In this document: piece after piece, positions 1 to 8,038 of the stretch
Layout of the letters: the number at the start of each line of letters is the position of its first letter
How positions within the stretch are numbered: the stretch's first letter is position 1
NCBI GenBank assembly: GCA_945949035.1
Contig: CAMFDH010000043.1
Coordinates: forward strand, 1 to 8,586
Length of the DNA: 8,586 nt
Direction: 5' to 3'
Origin: an uncultured Actinomyces sp.
GTDB lineage: Bacteria > Actinomycetota > Actinomycetes > Actinomycetales > Actinomycetaceae
Translations under genes and position numbers: made by a program
The notes under the pieces: model-generated
The model's input: only the letters and a program-made list of their open reading frames with translations
Database searches by the model: none
What the model was told of the DNA's origin: nothing

Positions 1-301
1 TCAGCTCGGCAACCGCGCCCTCGATCTCTTCCTGTGTCGCATCGGCCGGAAGGCGGACATTGAACGAATGCAGCCCAATCTCGCGACAGTCCCGGTGTTT
101 CGCTGCCACGTAGATCTCTGAGGCAGGGTCGGCCCCCACCAGGATGGTTCCCAGTCCCGGAACCACTCCCTGCTCTTTCAGCACCTGCACCCGGTCGGCC
201 AGCTCCGCCTTTTTCCGCGCGGCCAGCGCAGAACCATCGAGGGGCCGGGCAAGTACCTGCGGCTCGCCTGAAGCAGCGACAGAGGGCCAGGGGAACTTCA
301 C
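1..301 (-). CDS. folD: FolD, bifunctional methylene-THF dehydrogenase / methenyl-THF cyclohydrolase, N-terminal part
   Basis: Only the first 100 codons are in the window; the gene continues past base 1. FolD interconverts 5,10-methylene-, methenyl- and 10-formyl-tetrahydrofolate in the cytosol using NADP. The visible part is the catalytic N-terminal domain. It has a [19 protein letters not shown] first helix (about residues 20-34), the [15 protein letters not shown] strand-turn (47-61) and the YVAAK motif, with Y64 and catalytic K68, followed by C72 and IGL (75-77). The start is a GTG whose last two bases are shared with the glyA stop (GTGA overlap, 298-301). It is the only credible start, because upstream lies glyA and the FolD similarity begins near residue 16. 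This leaves about 14 extra N-terminal residues compared with E. coli FolD. The overlap implies translational coupling to glyA, whose product methylene-THF is the FolD substrate. The family call is firm; the C-terminal NADP domain cannot be seen. Confidence 0.93.
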   Translation of the reverse strand, partial: MKFPWPSVAASGEPQVLARPLDGSALAARKKAELADRVQVLKEQGVVPGLGTILVGADPASEIYVAAKHRDCREIGLHSFNVRLPADATQEEIEGAVAEL

Positions 302-1599
302 GCCATGACCCTGAGGGAGTCGATGTCTTCGTAGAGGGGGTGACGGGCCGCAAGCGCTGCCACACGATCCCGCAGCGCGTCCTCGTCCAGCTTGTCTGTG
401 GCGCCGTCCCGAAGTGCCGTGGCCACAATGTCCGCGACCTCGGTGAAATCATCGCTCTGGAAGCCGCGCGTGGCGAGGGCCGGGGTACCGATGCGCAGCC
501 CCGACGTCACCCGCGGGGGACGCGGATCGAAGGGAACCGCATTGCGGTTGATGGTGACACCGATGCGGTGCAGCAGATCTTCACCGTCAGCGCCGCTGAG
601 TGTGCTCTTCTGCAGGTCGACGAGGGCGAAGTGAACATCGGTTCCCCCCGTGAGGACGGAGATGCCCTCAGCGCGGGTGTCCTCAGCCATGAGCCGCTCG
701 GCCAGGATCGAAGCACCCTCAAGGGTGCGCACCTGACGCTCACGGAACTCTTCGGAGGCTGCGATCTTCAGCGCCACAGCCTTGGCTGCTACTGCGTGCA
801 TCAGGGGTCCGCCCTGCTGTCCCGGGAAGACTGCAGAGTCGATCTTCCTTCCCCACTGCTCCCCGCGGGAGGTGAGGATCATGCCGGAGCGGGGGCCGCC
901 GAGGGTCTTGTGGACGGTGGTCGTCACCAGGTCGGCGTAAGGCAGGGGGTTCGGGTGGAGGCCCGCGGCCACCAGGCCCGCAAAGTGGGCCATGTCGACC
1001 ATCAGCGCGGCCCCGACCTCATCCGCGATTGAACGGAAGGCCTCAAAGTCCAGTTGACGCGGGTACGCCGACCAACCTGCGATGAGGACGGTGGGGCGAA
1101 CCTCGAGGGCACGATCACGAACGACATCCATGTCGATCAGATAGGTCTCAGGGTCAACGCCGTAGGAGTGCGACTCATAGAAGCGCCCCGAAAAGTTGAT
1201 TTTCATCCCGTGGGTCAGGTGTCCCCCGTGGGCCAGTTCGAGGCCGAGGATGCGGTCCCCCGGAGCTGCCAGAGCCTGAATCGCGGCCGCGTTCGCCTGC
1301 GCGCCGGCGTGGGGCTGAACGTTGACGTGGTTGGCACCGAAGAGGTCCTTGGCACGCTGGATTGCAAGTTCTTCAGCAACATCAACCCACTCGCAACCCC
1401 CGTAGTAGCGGCGTCCCGGGTAACCCTCTGCGTACTTGTTCGTGAGGACGGAACCCTGGGCTTCAAGGACGCCGTAGGGAACAAAGTTTTCGGAGGCAAT
1501 CATCTCCAGGGTGCCTCGCTGGCGACCCAGCTCCCCCTCGATCACCGCGTGAATCTCCGGATCAACCTCTGACAGTGGCTGGTACAGGCTCGAAGACAA
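298..1599 (-). CDS. glyA: GlyA, serine hydroxymethyltransferase
   Basis: This PLP enzyme converts serine plus tetrahydrofolate to glycine plus 5,10-methylene-THF, the main source of one-carbon units. The 433 residues are slightly longer than E. coli GlyA (about 417). Landmarks are [11 protein letters not shown] (31-41), [15 protein letters not shown] (54-68), QPHAGAQAN (95-103), the PLP-contacting D202 and H205 in VDMAHFAG, the Schiff-base lysine K231 in [25 protein letters not shown] (258-268), and [10 protein letters not shown] (365-374), whose Arg binds the substrate carboxylate. The start is TTG (1597-1599). There is no ATG or GTG near the conserved N terminus, and AGGGGA sits nine bases upstream of the TTG. 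It follows the sugar-binding regulator after 105 nt and overlaps folD by four bases, so it probably leads a glyA-folD pair. I saw no convincing promoter or riboswitch in the short leader. Confidence 0.97.
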   Translation of the reverse strand: MSSSLYQPLSEVDPEIHAVIEGELGRQRGTLEMIASENFVPYGVLEAQGSVLTNKYAEGYPGRRYYGGCEWVDVAEELAIQRAKDLFGANHVNVQPHAGAQANAAAIQALAAPGDRILGLELAHGGHLTHGMKINFSGRFYESHSYGVDPETYLIDMDVVRDRALEVRPTVLIAGWSAYPRQLDFEAFRSIADEVGAALMVDMAHFAGLVAAGLHPNPLPYADLVTTTVHKTLGGPRSGMILTSRGEQWGRKIDSAVFPGQQGGPLMHAVAAKAVALKIAASEEFRERQVRTLEGASILAERLMAEDTRAEGISVLTGGTDVHFALVDLQKSTLSGADGEDLLHRIGVTINRNAVPFDPRPPRVTSGLRIGTPALATRGFQSDDFTEVADIVATALRDGATDKLDEDALRDRVAALAARHPLYEDIDSLRVMA

Positions 1600-1608
1600 A
1601 ATGTCACT

Positions 1609-1614
1609 TCCCCT
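1609..1614 (-). promoter_or_regulatory. Ribosome binding site that supports the TTG start of glyA
   Basis: AGGGGA lies nine bases upstream of the TTG at 1599. No in-frame ATG or GTG occurs between this site and the conserved SHMT N terminus, so the TTG is the best start. The spacing is a little long, and TTG normally initiates less well than ATG, so GlyA translation may be modest. Confidence 0.6.
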
Positions 1615-1704
1615 CAGTGCAGTAGACCTGCCCTCACCGGGCGGCCCTGACCAGAATACTGCTATCCCGTGGGTGGTGGCTTCCGGTTCTGAAGTGGAAG
1701 ACGC

Positions 1705-2673
1705 CTACGCCAGCAGGGTCTTCGCCGTCTCGGAGTCCGTGATGATGACATTGGCTAGGCCAGCGCGCAGCGTAGCGGCCAGCGCGGGGACCCTCTCTTT
1801 GCCCGCACCAATCGCCATGGAGTAGCGGAACTTGCGTAGCACGTCCACGGGGATGGAAGGAAGTTCCATCGTCATCTCCTTGGGGAGGAGCTCTCCGGTT
1901 TCGGTCACGAAGTTGCAGAGGACACTGGCCCTCGCCCCGTGCCGATAGAGCTCACGCAACTGGTGGACTGAGAGAACGCCGGAGCGCACCAGGTTGGAGG
2001 ACTCACGAATGCTGCCCGGGCTGAAGACAATCACATCCGCCTTCTCGACCATTGAAAAGGTGGTGCGCTCCTCTGCGTTGAGCTTGGACTTGGGAGCATC
2101 GGGTGCCAGGGGGTTACCTCCCGGGCGCGACCTTGAGCCACCGTCCGCCTGGGGCGTCAGCAGCCTCACCGTCCCGGCACTTGTGACATCGCTGAGGACC
2201 TCGGGAGCTGAAGCTGTCTTGAGGCGTGGCCCGGGAACCCCCCAGGTCGCCTCGACTGCTTTGGCCACGGCCGAGGTGGCCCGTCCCCAGCCAAGACCAA
2301 CCGACTTAGGGCGGGGGCGAAGGTCAAGGAGGTAGTCGGCCGCGGTCTGGGTCACCAGGGCGAAAGTGGCCTCTTCACTCTCCTGGGTGGGAACAACCTC
2401 GGCGTCACCGACACCGAACTTCTCTTCGAGGGCGAGCTCCAGATGAGGCTGGCGGGCCTGGGGGTGAAGCAGCCGGGTCTCGATAATCCCGCTCTCGACA
2501 CCCTCTTTGAGGAAACGTCCGACGGTCCAGCGCGTGCAGCCCATTCTCTCGGCAATAGCCGCCTGAGTTAGTCCGTCCAGAAAGTAAAGTTGGGCCGCAC
2601 GCAGGACCTCGCGTTCACGAGCTCCGGCGAGCCGACTGTCCCTTATTGGCGCTGTCTCCCAGTCTTCTACCAC
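1705..2673 (-). CDS. SorC-family sugar-binding transcriptional regulator
   Basis: The protein is a helix-turn-helix regulator with a C-terminal sugar-phosphate-type ligand domain (SorC/DeoR-R/CggR superfamily). Residue numbers here count from a TTG at 2682. The DNA-binding domain spans about 24-62, with DGLTQAAIAERMG and RWTVGRFLKEG as the two helices. The ligand domain runs from about 85 to 325. It shows VGLGWGRATSAVAKAV (128-143), the typical phosphosugar-loop region, and the diagnostic end IGAGKERVPALAATLRAGL followed by IITDSETAKTLL. I prefer GTG at 2673 (322 residues), because GGAG lies nine bases upstream of it but touches the TTG at 2682; a stop codon just upstream blocks longer forms. 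The segment around 175-207 is Pro/Gly/Ser-rich and unlike typical family members, so the effector may be unusual. The family is clear. The effector and targets are unknown, although central-carbon neighbours suggest a glycolytic intermediate. Confidence 0.88.
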   Translation of the reverse strand: MVEDWETAPIRDSRLAGAREREVLRAAQLYFLDGLTQAAIAERMGCTRWTVGRFLKEGVESGIIETRLLHPQARQPHLELALEEKFGVGDAEVVPTQESEEATFALVTQTAADYLLDLRPRPKSVGLGWGRATSAVAKAVEATWGVPGPRLKTASAPEVLSDVTSAGTVRLLTPQADGGSRSRPGGNPLAPDAPKSKLNAEERTTFSMVEKADVIVFSPGSIRESSNLVRSGVLSVHQLRELYRHGARASVLCNFVTETGELLPKEMTMELPSIPVDVLRKFRYSMAIGAGKERVPALAATLRAGLANVIITDSETAKTLLA

Positions 2674-2704
2674 TGCCCCCAACTCCGGTTACACAGACTC
2701 TCAT

Positions 2705-2722
2705 CCCCCAATATGTTCGGGG
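2705..2722. promoter_or_regulatory. 18-bp imperfect dyad over the regulator's -10: candidate operator
   Basis: On the plus strand CCCCCAA-TATG-TTCGGGG forms two 7-base arms that match at six of seven positions around a 4-base centre. It completely covers the candidate -10 box (2710-2715) of the regulator gene promoter. A dyad in this place is what a dimeric or tetrameric autorepressor would bind. That the neighbouring SorC-type protein binds it is inference. Confidence 0.45.
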
Positions 2723-2738
2723 TGAAAATAACTCTCAA
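2710..2738 (-). promoter_or_regulatory. Candidate sigma-70-type promoter for the regulator gene
   Basis: Reading the minus strand, TTGAGA (2733-2738, five of six to TTGACA) is followed after exactly 17 bases by CATATT (2710-2715, four of six to TATAAT). Transcription would begin near 2703 and give a leader of about 30 nt that contains the GGAG ribosome binding site. The match is good but is from sequence alone. Confidence 0.5.
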
Positions 2739-2782
2739 TACGACCATCATAGGTTGAATTCCTGCAGCTCAGCTACCATTAT

Positions 2783-2817
2783 GTAAGGGGTCGAAGAAAA
2801 CCTCTTCGACCCCTTAC
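2783..2817 (-). terminator. 15-bp perfect hairpin downstream of mdh
   Basis: The arms 2783-2797 and 2803-2817 are perfect inverted complements around a five-base loop, starting 16 bases past the mdh stop. No U-run follows on the minus strand (the next bases are ATAATGG) and none follows on the plus strand. It is therefore not a textbook intrinsic terminator, but U-less hairpins are common 3' ends in actinobacteria. It may also protect the mRNA end. Confidence 0.7.
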
Positions 2818-2832
2818 CGACACTTGGATGAG

Positions 2833-3879
<1,047 letters not shown>

Positions 3880-3892
3880 TTGCAAACCTCTG

Positions 3893-3918
3893 ACGCCGGG
3901 GCACTTAGGTCCCGGCGC
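3893..3918 (-). terminator. GC-rich hairpin after pgi
   Basis: The arms 3893-3900 and 3911-3918 pair over eight positions (seven Watson-Crick and one G-U) around a 10-base loop, 12 bases past the pgi stop. No U-tract follows. It probably ends or slows transcription between pgi and the mdh promoter region. Confidence 0.55.
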
Positions 3919-3929
3919 CAGGTGCTGCA

Positions 3930-5627
3930 CTACCTCTTGCGGTTGCTCAGGTAGTACTCAATGAGACCGCGTGTCGATGGATCCTGAGCTTCAAGGACCT
4001 CTCGGTTCCCCTCGATAGCAGGCAGAAGCCCCATGGCAAGAACCTTACCCAGCTCAACGCCCCACTGGTCGAATGAGTCAACCCCCCAGACGGCGCCCTC
4101 GACAAACGTCAGGTGCTCATAGAGAGCCACCAGCTGCCCCAGGACCGACGGTGTCAGGGCCGGAGCCATGATCGAGGTCGTGGGCCGGTTGCCAGTGAAG
4201 ACCCGAGCCGGGACCAACTCTTCAGCGGTTCCCTCCGCCCGCACCTCGTCCTCGGACTTTCCAAACGCCAGCGCCTTGGTCTGGGCAAAGAAGTTGGAGA
4301 GGAACAGTTCGTGCATGTCCTTATCCCCGTCAACCAGCGGCCACGCGGGGTTGGCAAACGCGATGAAGTCAGCCGGGATGAGCTGGGTTCCCTGGTGGAG
4401 CAGCTGGTAGAAGGCGTGCTGACCGTTGGTGCCCGGCTCCCCCCAGAACACCTCGCCCGTGTCGTACGAGACGGGAGCGCCATCCCAGCGCACCCCCTTG
4501 CCGTTCGACTCCATGGTCATCTGCTGCAGGTAGGCGGGGAAACGGTGCAGGTACTGCGAGTAGGGCAGCACCGCGTGTGAGGACGAACCGAGGAAGTTGA
4601 CGTACCAGACGTTGAGCAGCCCCATCAGTAGCGGGACGTTTTTCTTGGCAGGCGCGGTCAGGAAGTGCTGGTCCATGGCATGCAGACCGGAAAGGAACTC
4701 TTCAAACACGGTCGGGCCGAGGACGACGGCGAGCACGGTGCCCACCGCGGATGAAACCGAATAGCGTCCGCCCACCCAGTCCCAGAAACCGAAGGCATTG
4801 TCGGGGTTGATACCGAAATCAGCCACACGGTCGAGGGCGGTCGACACCGCGACGAAGTGCTTGGCTACGGCCTCTTTGGCTGACTCAGACTCTGGGCCTT
4901 CGATAACACCCTTCTCAGTCAGCTTCTCAAGCAGCCAGCTGCGCACCACCCGCGCGTTGGTAATGGTTTCCAGGGTGGTGAATGTCTTGGAAGTGACGAT
5001 CACAAGGGTCGTCTCAGGGTCCAGGTCGCGGACCGTATCGGCCGCATCCGTGGGATCAATGTTGGAGATGAACCGGGCCTCGAGGCCCTCTTGAGCAAAG
5101 GGTCGCAGCGCTTCGTAAACCATGACCGGCCCGAGGTCGGATCCGCCAATACCGATGTTGACGACTGTCTCAATGGGCTTACCCGTGATGCCGGTCCACG
5201 ATCCATCGCGAACCTGCTCGGCGAAGGCATAAACCCGCTTCAGTTCGGCGTGGACCGCCGGCATGACGTCCTCACCATCCACCATTACGGATGTCCCCTG
5301 CGGGTTTCGCAGCGCGGTGTGGAGTACCGCCCGGTTCTCGGTGACATTGATTCGGTCACCGCGGAACATTCGGTCACGATGTCCCTCAACTCCGGTTGCT
5401 TCCGCCAGTTGAAGGAGCTTCTCTACGACCTCGTCGGTAATCAGGTTCTTCGACAGATCGACGTGCAGATCAGCCGCGGAGAGAGTGAAGTCTCGCGCCC
5501 GATTCGGGTTCTTCGCGAACCACCCCGCCAGGTCCGGAACGAAGTCTGCCGCCGTCTCTTCCAGTGCATCCCAGGGCGCGGTGGCCGAAGGATCTACGGG
5601 CTTCTCCAGTGTCGACTCAGTGGTCAT
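3930..5627 (-). CDS. pgi: Pgi, glucose-6-phosphate isomerase
   Basis: It interconverts glucose-6-phosphate and fructose-6-phosphate. The 565 residues fit the long bacterial/eukaryotic Pgi class (E. coli 549). The first SIS fold contains [13 protein letters not shown] (155-167) and the phosphate-binding [11 protein letters not shown] (211-221; S213, T215 and T218). The first signature [11 protein letters not shown] (286-296) carries R288. The expected catalytic residues are E373 in [12 protein letters not shown]404 in [17 protein letters not shown], and K528 in the second signature [11 protein letters not shown]. The ATG (5625-5627) overlaps the TGA of the upstream phosphofructokinase as ATGA. 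AAGGAAG is three to five bases before it, within the end of pfk. The overlap indicates coupled translation of consecutive glycolytic enzymes. No unusual substitutions were seen. Confidence 0.98.
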   Translation of the reverse strand: MTTESTLEKPVDPSATAPWDALEETAADFVPDLAGWFAKNPNRARDFTLSAADLHVDLSKNLITDEVVEKLLQLAEATGVEGHRDRMFRGDRINVTENRAVLHTALRNPQGTSVMVDGEDVMPAVHAELKRVYAFAEQVRDGSWTGITGKPIETVVNIGIGGSDLGPVMVYEALRPFAQEGLEARFISNIDPTDAADTVRDLDPETTLVIVTSKTFTTLETITNARVVRSWLLEKLTEKGVIEGPESESAKEAVAKHFVAVSTALDRVADFGINPDNAFGFWDWVGGRYSVSSAVGTVLAVVLGPTVFEEFLSGLHAMDQHFLTAPAKKNVPLLMGLLNVWYVNFLGSSSHAVLPYSQYLHRFPAYLQQMTMESNGKGVRWDGAPVSYDTGEVFWGEPGTNGQHAFYQLLHQGTQLIPADFIAFANPAWPLVDGDKDMHELFLSNFFAQTKALAFGKSEDEVRAEGTAEELVPARVFTGNRPTTSIMAPALTPSVLGQLVALYEHLTFVEGAVWGVDSFDQWGVELGKVLAMGLLPAIEGNREVLEAQDPSTRGLIEYYLSNRKR

Positions 5628-7996
5628 CTACTTCCTTCTTTCTCGACTTCGTTCATGAGCATCTGCTCGTTTGGAGTGGTGGGCGCTGCGGCTGGGATCT
5701 CAATCTTTCGAACCGGAAGACCCGAGTTCTCCAGCGAGACGGTCTCTCCGATGTGGCGCAGGGGCAACCACCACTGGTGGCGCGGACGACGGTGCTCGAC
5801 ATCAACCAGCTTCGCCATCTCCCCGATGGGGTGGGCGCCGACCCCGTCGCGGTTCATACCGATGTAGACGGCCTCGAAACTTTCCTCAAGAAAGGCCGAT
5901 CGCAGGTGGGTAACCGCACTGTGCGTCAGTCGCGTCGCGAGTATGCGGTCAAAGGCAGAAGGCATTCCGCCCTGCTGAATATGCCCGAGGGCGGAGTCAC
6001 GCACATCAAACAGACCTTCGCCGGCCGCCTCTATCGCCCTCGAAATGAACTCCCGATCGTAGTGTGAGGAGGTCTCTTCGTTCATGACGACCATGAAAAC
6101 CCGCCGCCCCTCCTCAAACGAGCGACGCATCAGCGTCAGGTCATGTGAGAGTTCATCGAGGGTCAGTTCTTCCTCGTTGAGGTAGATGTACTCGGCTCCC
6201 GAGGCAATGCCAGACATGAGGGCGAGGTAGCCGCACTTGCGTCCCATCGCCTCGGCGACAAAGGTCCGTTTCGAGGCGGCGGCAGATTCTTTCACCCGGT
6301 CAAGCGACCAGACGGCGTTGTTGATCGCGGAATCCGCACCGATACTCAGGTCGTTACCGGGCAGGTTGTTGTCGATGGAGGCCGGAATCAGGACCAGCGG
6401 AATATTGAAGGCCGGGAAATGGATCCGTGCCGCATCCAGGTTTTGGACCGCCTCGTAGGCCGTGTAGCCACCGATGATGATGAGCGCATCAATGTCGTTG
6501 CGGTCAATCGCCCGACCGATAGCGTAGTACTGCTCGGTCGTCGGAACATGACGCCGGGTGCCAAGCACTGCTCCCCCGTCGAAAGCCCAGCCCTCAACGC
6601 CCTCCCAGTCCAGGGGGCGAATCTGCTCGTCAATCAGCCCCTGCCAGGAGCCTTCAATGCCCAGCATCTCCCAGCCGCTGTCAATACCCAGGCGTACGGC
6701 CGCACGAACAGCCGTGTTCATCCCCGGGGCCAGACCGCCGGCGTGAAGGATGGCGACCCGCTTCGTCCTCGGCTGCTGGCTGAGAAGCTGCGGCGGCGCC
6801 GACAGGGTCGCGAAGATATTGCCCATCTCGTAGTAACTCTGTCCGCGGGCCTTCCGTGCCGCAACATACTCACCACGCTCGATGAGGCCGCCGACTGTCC
6901 GGGTGTCCATGATCGACTCTTCCAGGGGCAGCCTGGTGACGCGATTGCGCCGGATTCCGAGGATTACCCCCCTCCCGTAGGCCTCCGGGTCGAAGAGTTC
7001 CTGAACCGCGGCGTAGCCGAGCAGCGTCGACATCCAGCGGTCATAGGCGGTTGGGGCACCGCCGCGCTGAATGTGCCCGAGGATGGTGACGCGGGCGTCC
7101 ACACCCAGACCATCCTGCAGGGCCTGCCTAACGTCCTCGGTCGTAAGGTCGTTACCATCCGTGTCGAGGGCGCCCTCAGCAACCAGGATGATCGATTCTC
7201 TACGCCCCGCATCTCGTCCAAGCTGCAGCTTTTCGCACATATCGGCGCGCCAGTTGTGAGTGGCGGGCTGCTCGGGGGTGAAGACGTAGTCTGCGCCGCC
7301 AGCCACTCCCGCCATCAGCGGAAGATAACCGCAGTGGCGCCCCATAACCTCAACGATGAAGGTGCGCTGGTGCGAAGCAGCCGTGGACGCCAGCATGTCC
7401 ATGGCTGAAATGATGCGGGAGAGAGCGGTGTCTGCCCCAATGGTCATATCGGTGCCCACCAGGTCGTTATCAATTGACCCGACCAGTCCGACAAGGGTGA
7501 GCTGCGGATAGTTACGGGCGACCTCCTCGGAGATCTCACCCGCTGCCACCAGGTCCGTGAGGTGGCTCCCCCACTCTGAACGGAACTCATCCGCACCGGT
7601 CAACGAGCCATCGCCACCGATCACGATGAGCCCGTCTATGCGCCTCTCAACCAGGTGCTTGGCCGCCTTCTGGCGCCCCTCATAGTTGCGGAACTCCGCG
7701 CTGCGCGCAGTCCCGATGGCCGTGCCTCCCCTGCCGAGGATGGAGGAAACCGAAGACCAGTCCATCTCTTTGATGAACTCACCCCCGCGCACCGCCCCAT
7801 CCCATCCCTCAAGGATGGCAAAGGGCTGGGCGCCCGCAGCAAGTGCCGTGCGCACAACGGCGCGAACGGCAGCGTTCATGCCCTGGGCGTCACCGCCTGA
7901 AGTGAGGACTCCGAGGCGGTAGGGCTCACCGGTTCGCCGGTTGGTACCACTTACTACCTCATCGGGTAGGTGGTCCGCGAGCCTCTTCATGGACAT
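5624..7996 (-). CDS. pfkA: Eukaryotic-type two-domain ATP 6-phosphofructokinase (fused tandem PFK)
   Basis: It phosphorylates fructose-6-phosphate to fructose-1,6-bisphosphate. At 790 residues it is twice the bacterial PfkA length (about 320) and close to human muscle PFK (780). The N half (about 26-400) appears catalytic: [16 protein letters not shown] (31-46), GGDGS (127-131, ATP-type Gly130 rather than the Asp of PPi enzymes), SIDND (174-178, base D176), EVMGRHCG (216-223), and GHIQRGG (307-313) with H308 and R311. The C half (about 411-747) repeats the fold: [15 protein letters not shown] (420-434), GGYTA (509-513) replacing GGDGS, SIDNN (540-544), MGRKCG (584-589), GHIQQGG (671-677), and the animal/fungal-like EHR-x-P-xx-QWW-L-x-LR (734-747). 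So the C half has lost the nucleotide aspartate and probably serves as an allosteric domain. The ATG at 7996 has AAGGGAAG five bases upstream. The frame is unbroken, so this is a true fusion. It lies 42 nt after icd and overlaps pgi. How widespread this form is in actinobacteria I cannot say. Confidence 0.95.
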   Translation of the reverse strand: MSMKRLADHLPDEVVSGTNRRTGEPYRLGVLTSGGDAQGMNAAVRAVVRTALAAGAQPFAILEGWDGAVRGGEFIKEMDWSSVSSILGRGGTAIGTARSAEFRNYEGRQKAAKHLVERRIDGLIVIGGDGSLTGADEFRSEWGSHLTDLVAAGEISEEVARNYPQLTLVGLVGSIDNDLVGTDMTIGADTALSRIISAMDMLASTAASHQRTFIVEVMGRHCGYLPLMAGVAGGADYVFTPEQPATHNWRADMCEKLQLGRDAGRRESIILVAEGALDTDGNDLTTEDVRQALQDGLGVDARVTILGHIQRGGAPTAYDRWMSTLLGYAAVQELFDPEAYGRGVILGIRRNRVTRLPLEESIMDTRTVGGLIERGEYVAARKARGQSYYEMGNIFATLSAPPQLLSQQPRTKRVAILHAGGLAPGMNTAVRAAVRLGIDSGWEMLGIEGSWQGLIDEQIRPLDWEGVEGWAFDGGAVLGTRRHVPTTEQYYAIGRAIDRNDIDALIIIGGYTAYEAVQNLDAARIHFPAFNIPLVLIPASIDNNLPGNDLSIGADSAINNAVWSLDRVKESAAASKRTFVAEAMGRKCGYLALMSGIASGAEYIYLNEEELTLDELSHDLTLMRRSFEEGRRVFMVVMNEETSSHYDREFISRAIEAAGEGLFDVRDSALGHIQQGGMPSAFDRILATRLTHSAVTHLRSAFLEESFEAVYIGMNRDGVGAHPIGEMAKLVDVEHRRPRHQWWLPLRHIGETVSLENSGLPVRKIEIPAAAPTTPNEQMLMNEVEKEGSR

Positions 7997-8001
7997 GTAC
8001 G

Positions 8002-8009
8002 CTTCCCTT
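8002..8009 (-). promoter_or_regulatory. Ribosome binding site of the phosphofructokinase gene
   Basis: AAGGGAAG lies five bases before the ATG at 7994-7996. A second in-frame ATG is two codons further on (7988-7990), but the spacing favours the first. This fixes the start of the 790-residue protein. Confidence 0.65.
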
Positions 8010-8013
8010 CGCT

Positions 8014-8026
8014 GCGGGCTTCCCGC
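8014..8026 (-). other. Small GC hairpin in the icd-pfk gap
   Basis: GCGGG-AAG-CCCGC is a perfect five-pair stem with a three-base loop, ending four bases before the pfk ribosome binding site. It has no U-tract and is too small to be a convincing terminator. It may be an mRNA processing or stability element, or chance. Confidence 0.25.
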
Positions 8027-8038
8027 CCCAGCAAAACC

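Noticed and set aside
1600..1704. Promoter, terminator or riboswitch between the regulator and glyA
   Set aside because: A TATTCT at 1653-1658 has no acceptable -35, the inverted repeats are only four or five bases, and the gap is too short and unstructured for a glycine riboswitch. The regulator and glyA may simply be co-transcribed.
2680..2682. TTG at 2682 as the start of the regulator
   Set aside because: The GGAG ribosome binding site directly abuts this codon. The in-frame GTG at 2673 has a workable nine-base spacing.
6419..7408. A 329-codon open frame on the plus strand opposite pfk, and similar long plus-strand frames at 340-1032, 5091-5867 and 3025-3567
   Set aside because: Each lies wholly or almost wholly antisense to a strongly conserved gene, shows no recognisable protein motif, and is what GC-rich coding DNA produces by chance on the opposite strand.
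7606..7620. Possibility that the PFK is pyrophosphate-dependent
   Set aside because: The N half reads GGDGS (residues 127-131), with Gly where PPi enzymes carry Asp (GGDD), so ATP is the expected donor.
5624..7996. Possibility that the double PFK is two adjacent genes or an assembly duplication
   Set aside because: The frame is continuous through a linker of normal length. The two halves differ widely in sequence, and the C half has eukaryote-like C-half motifs, not a copy of the N half.
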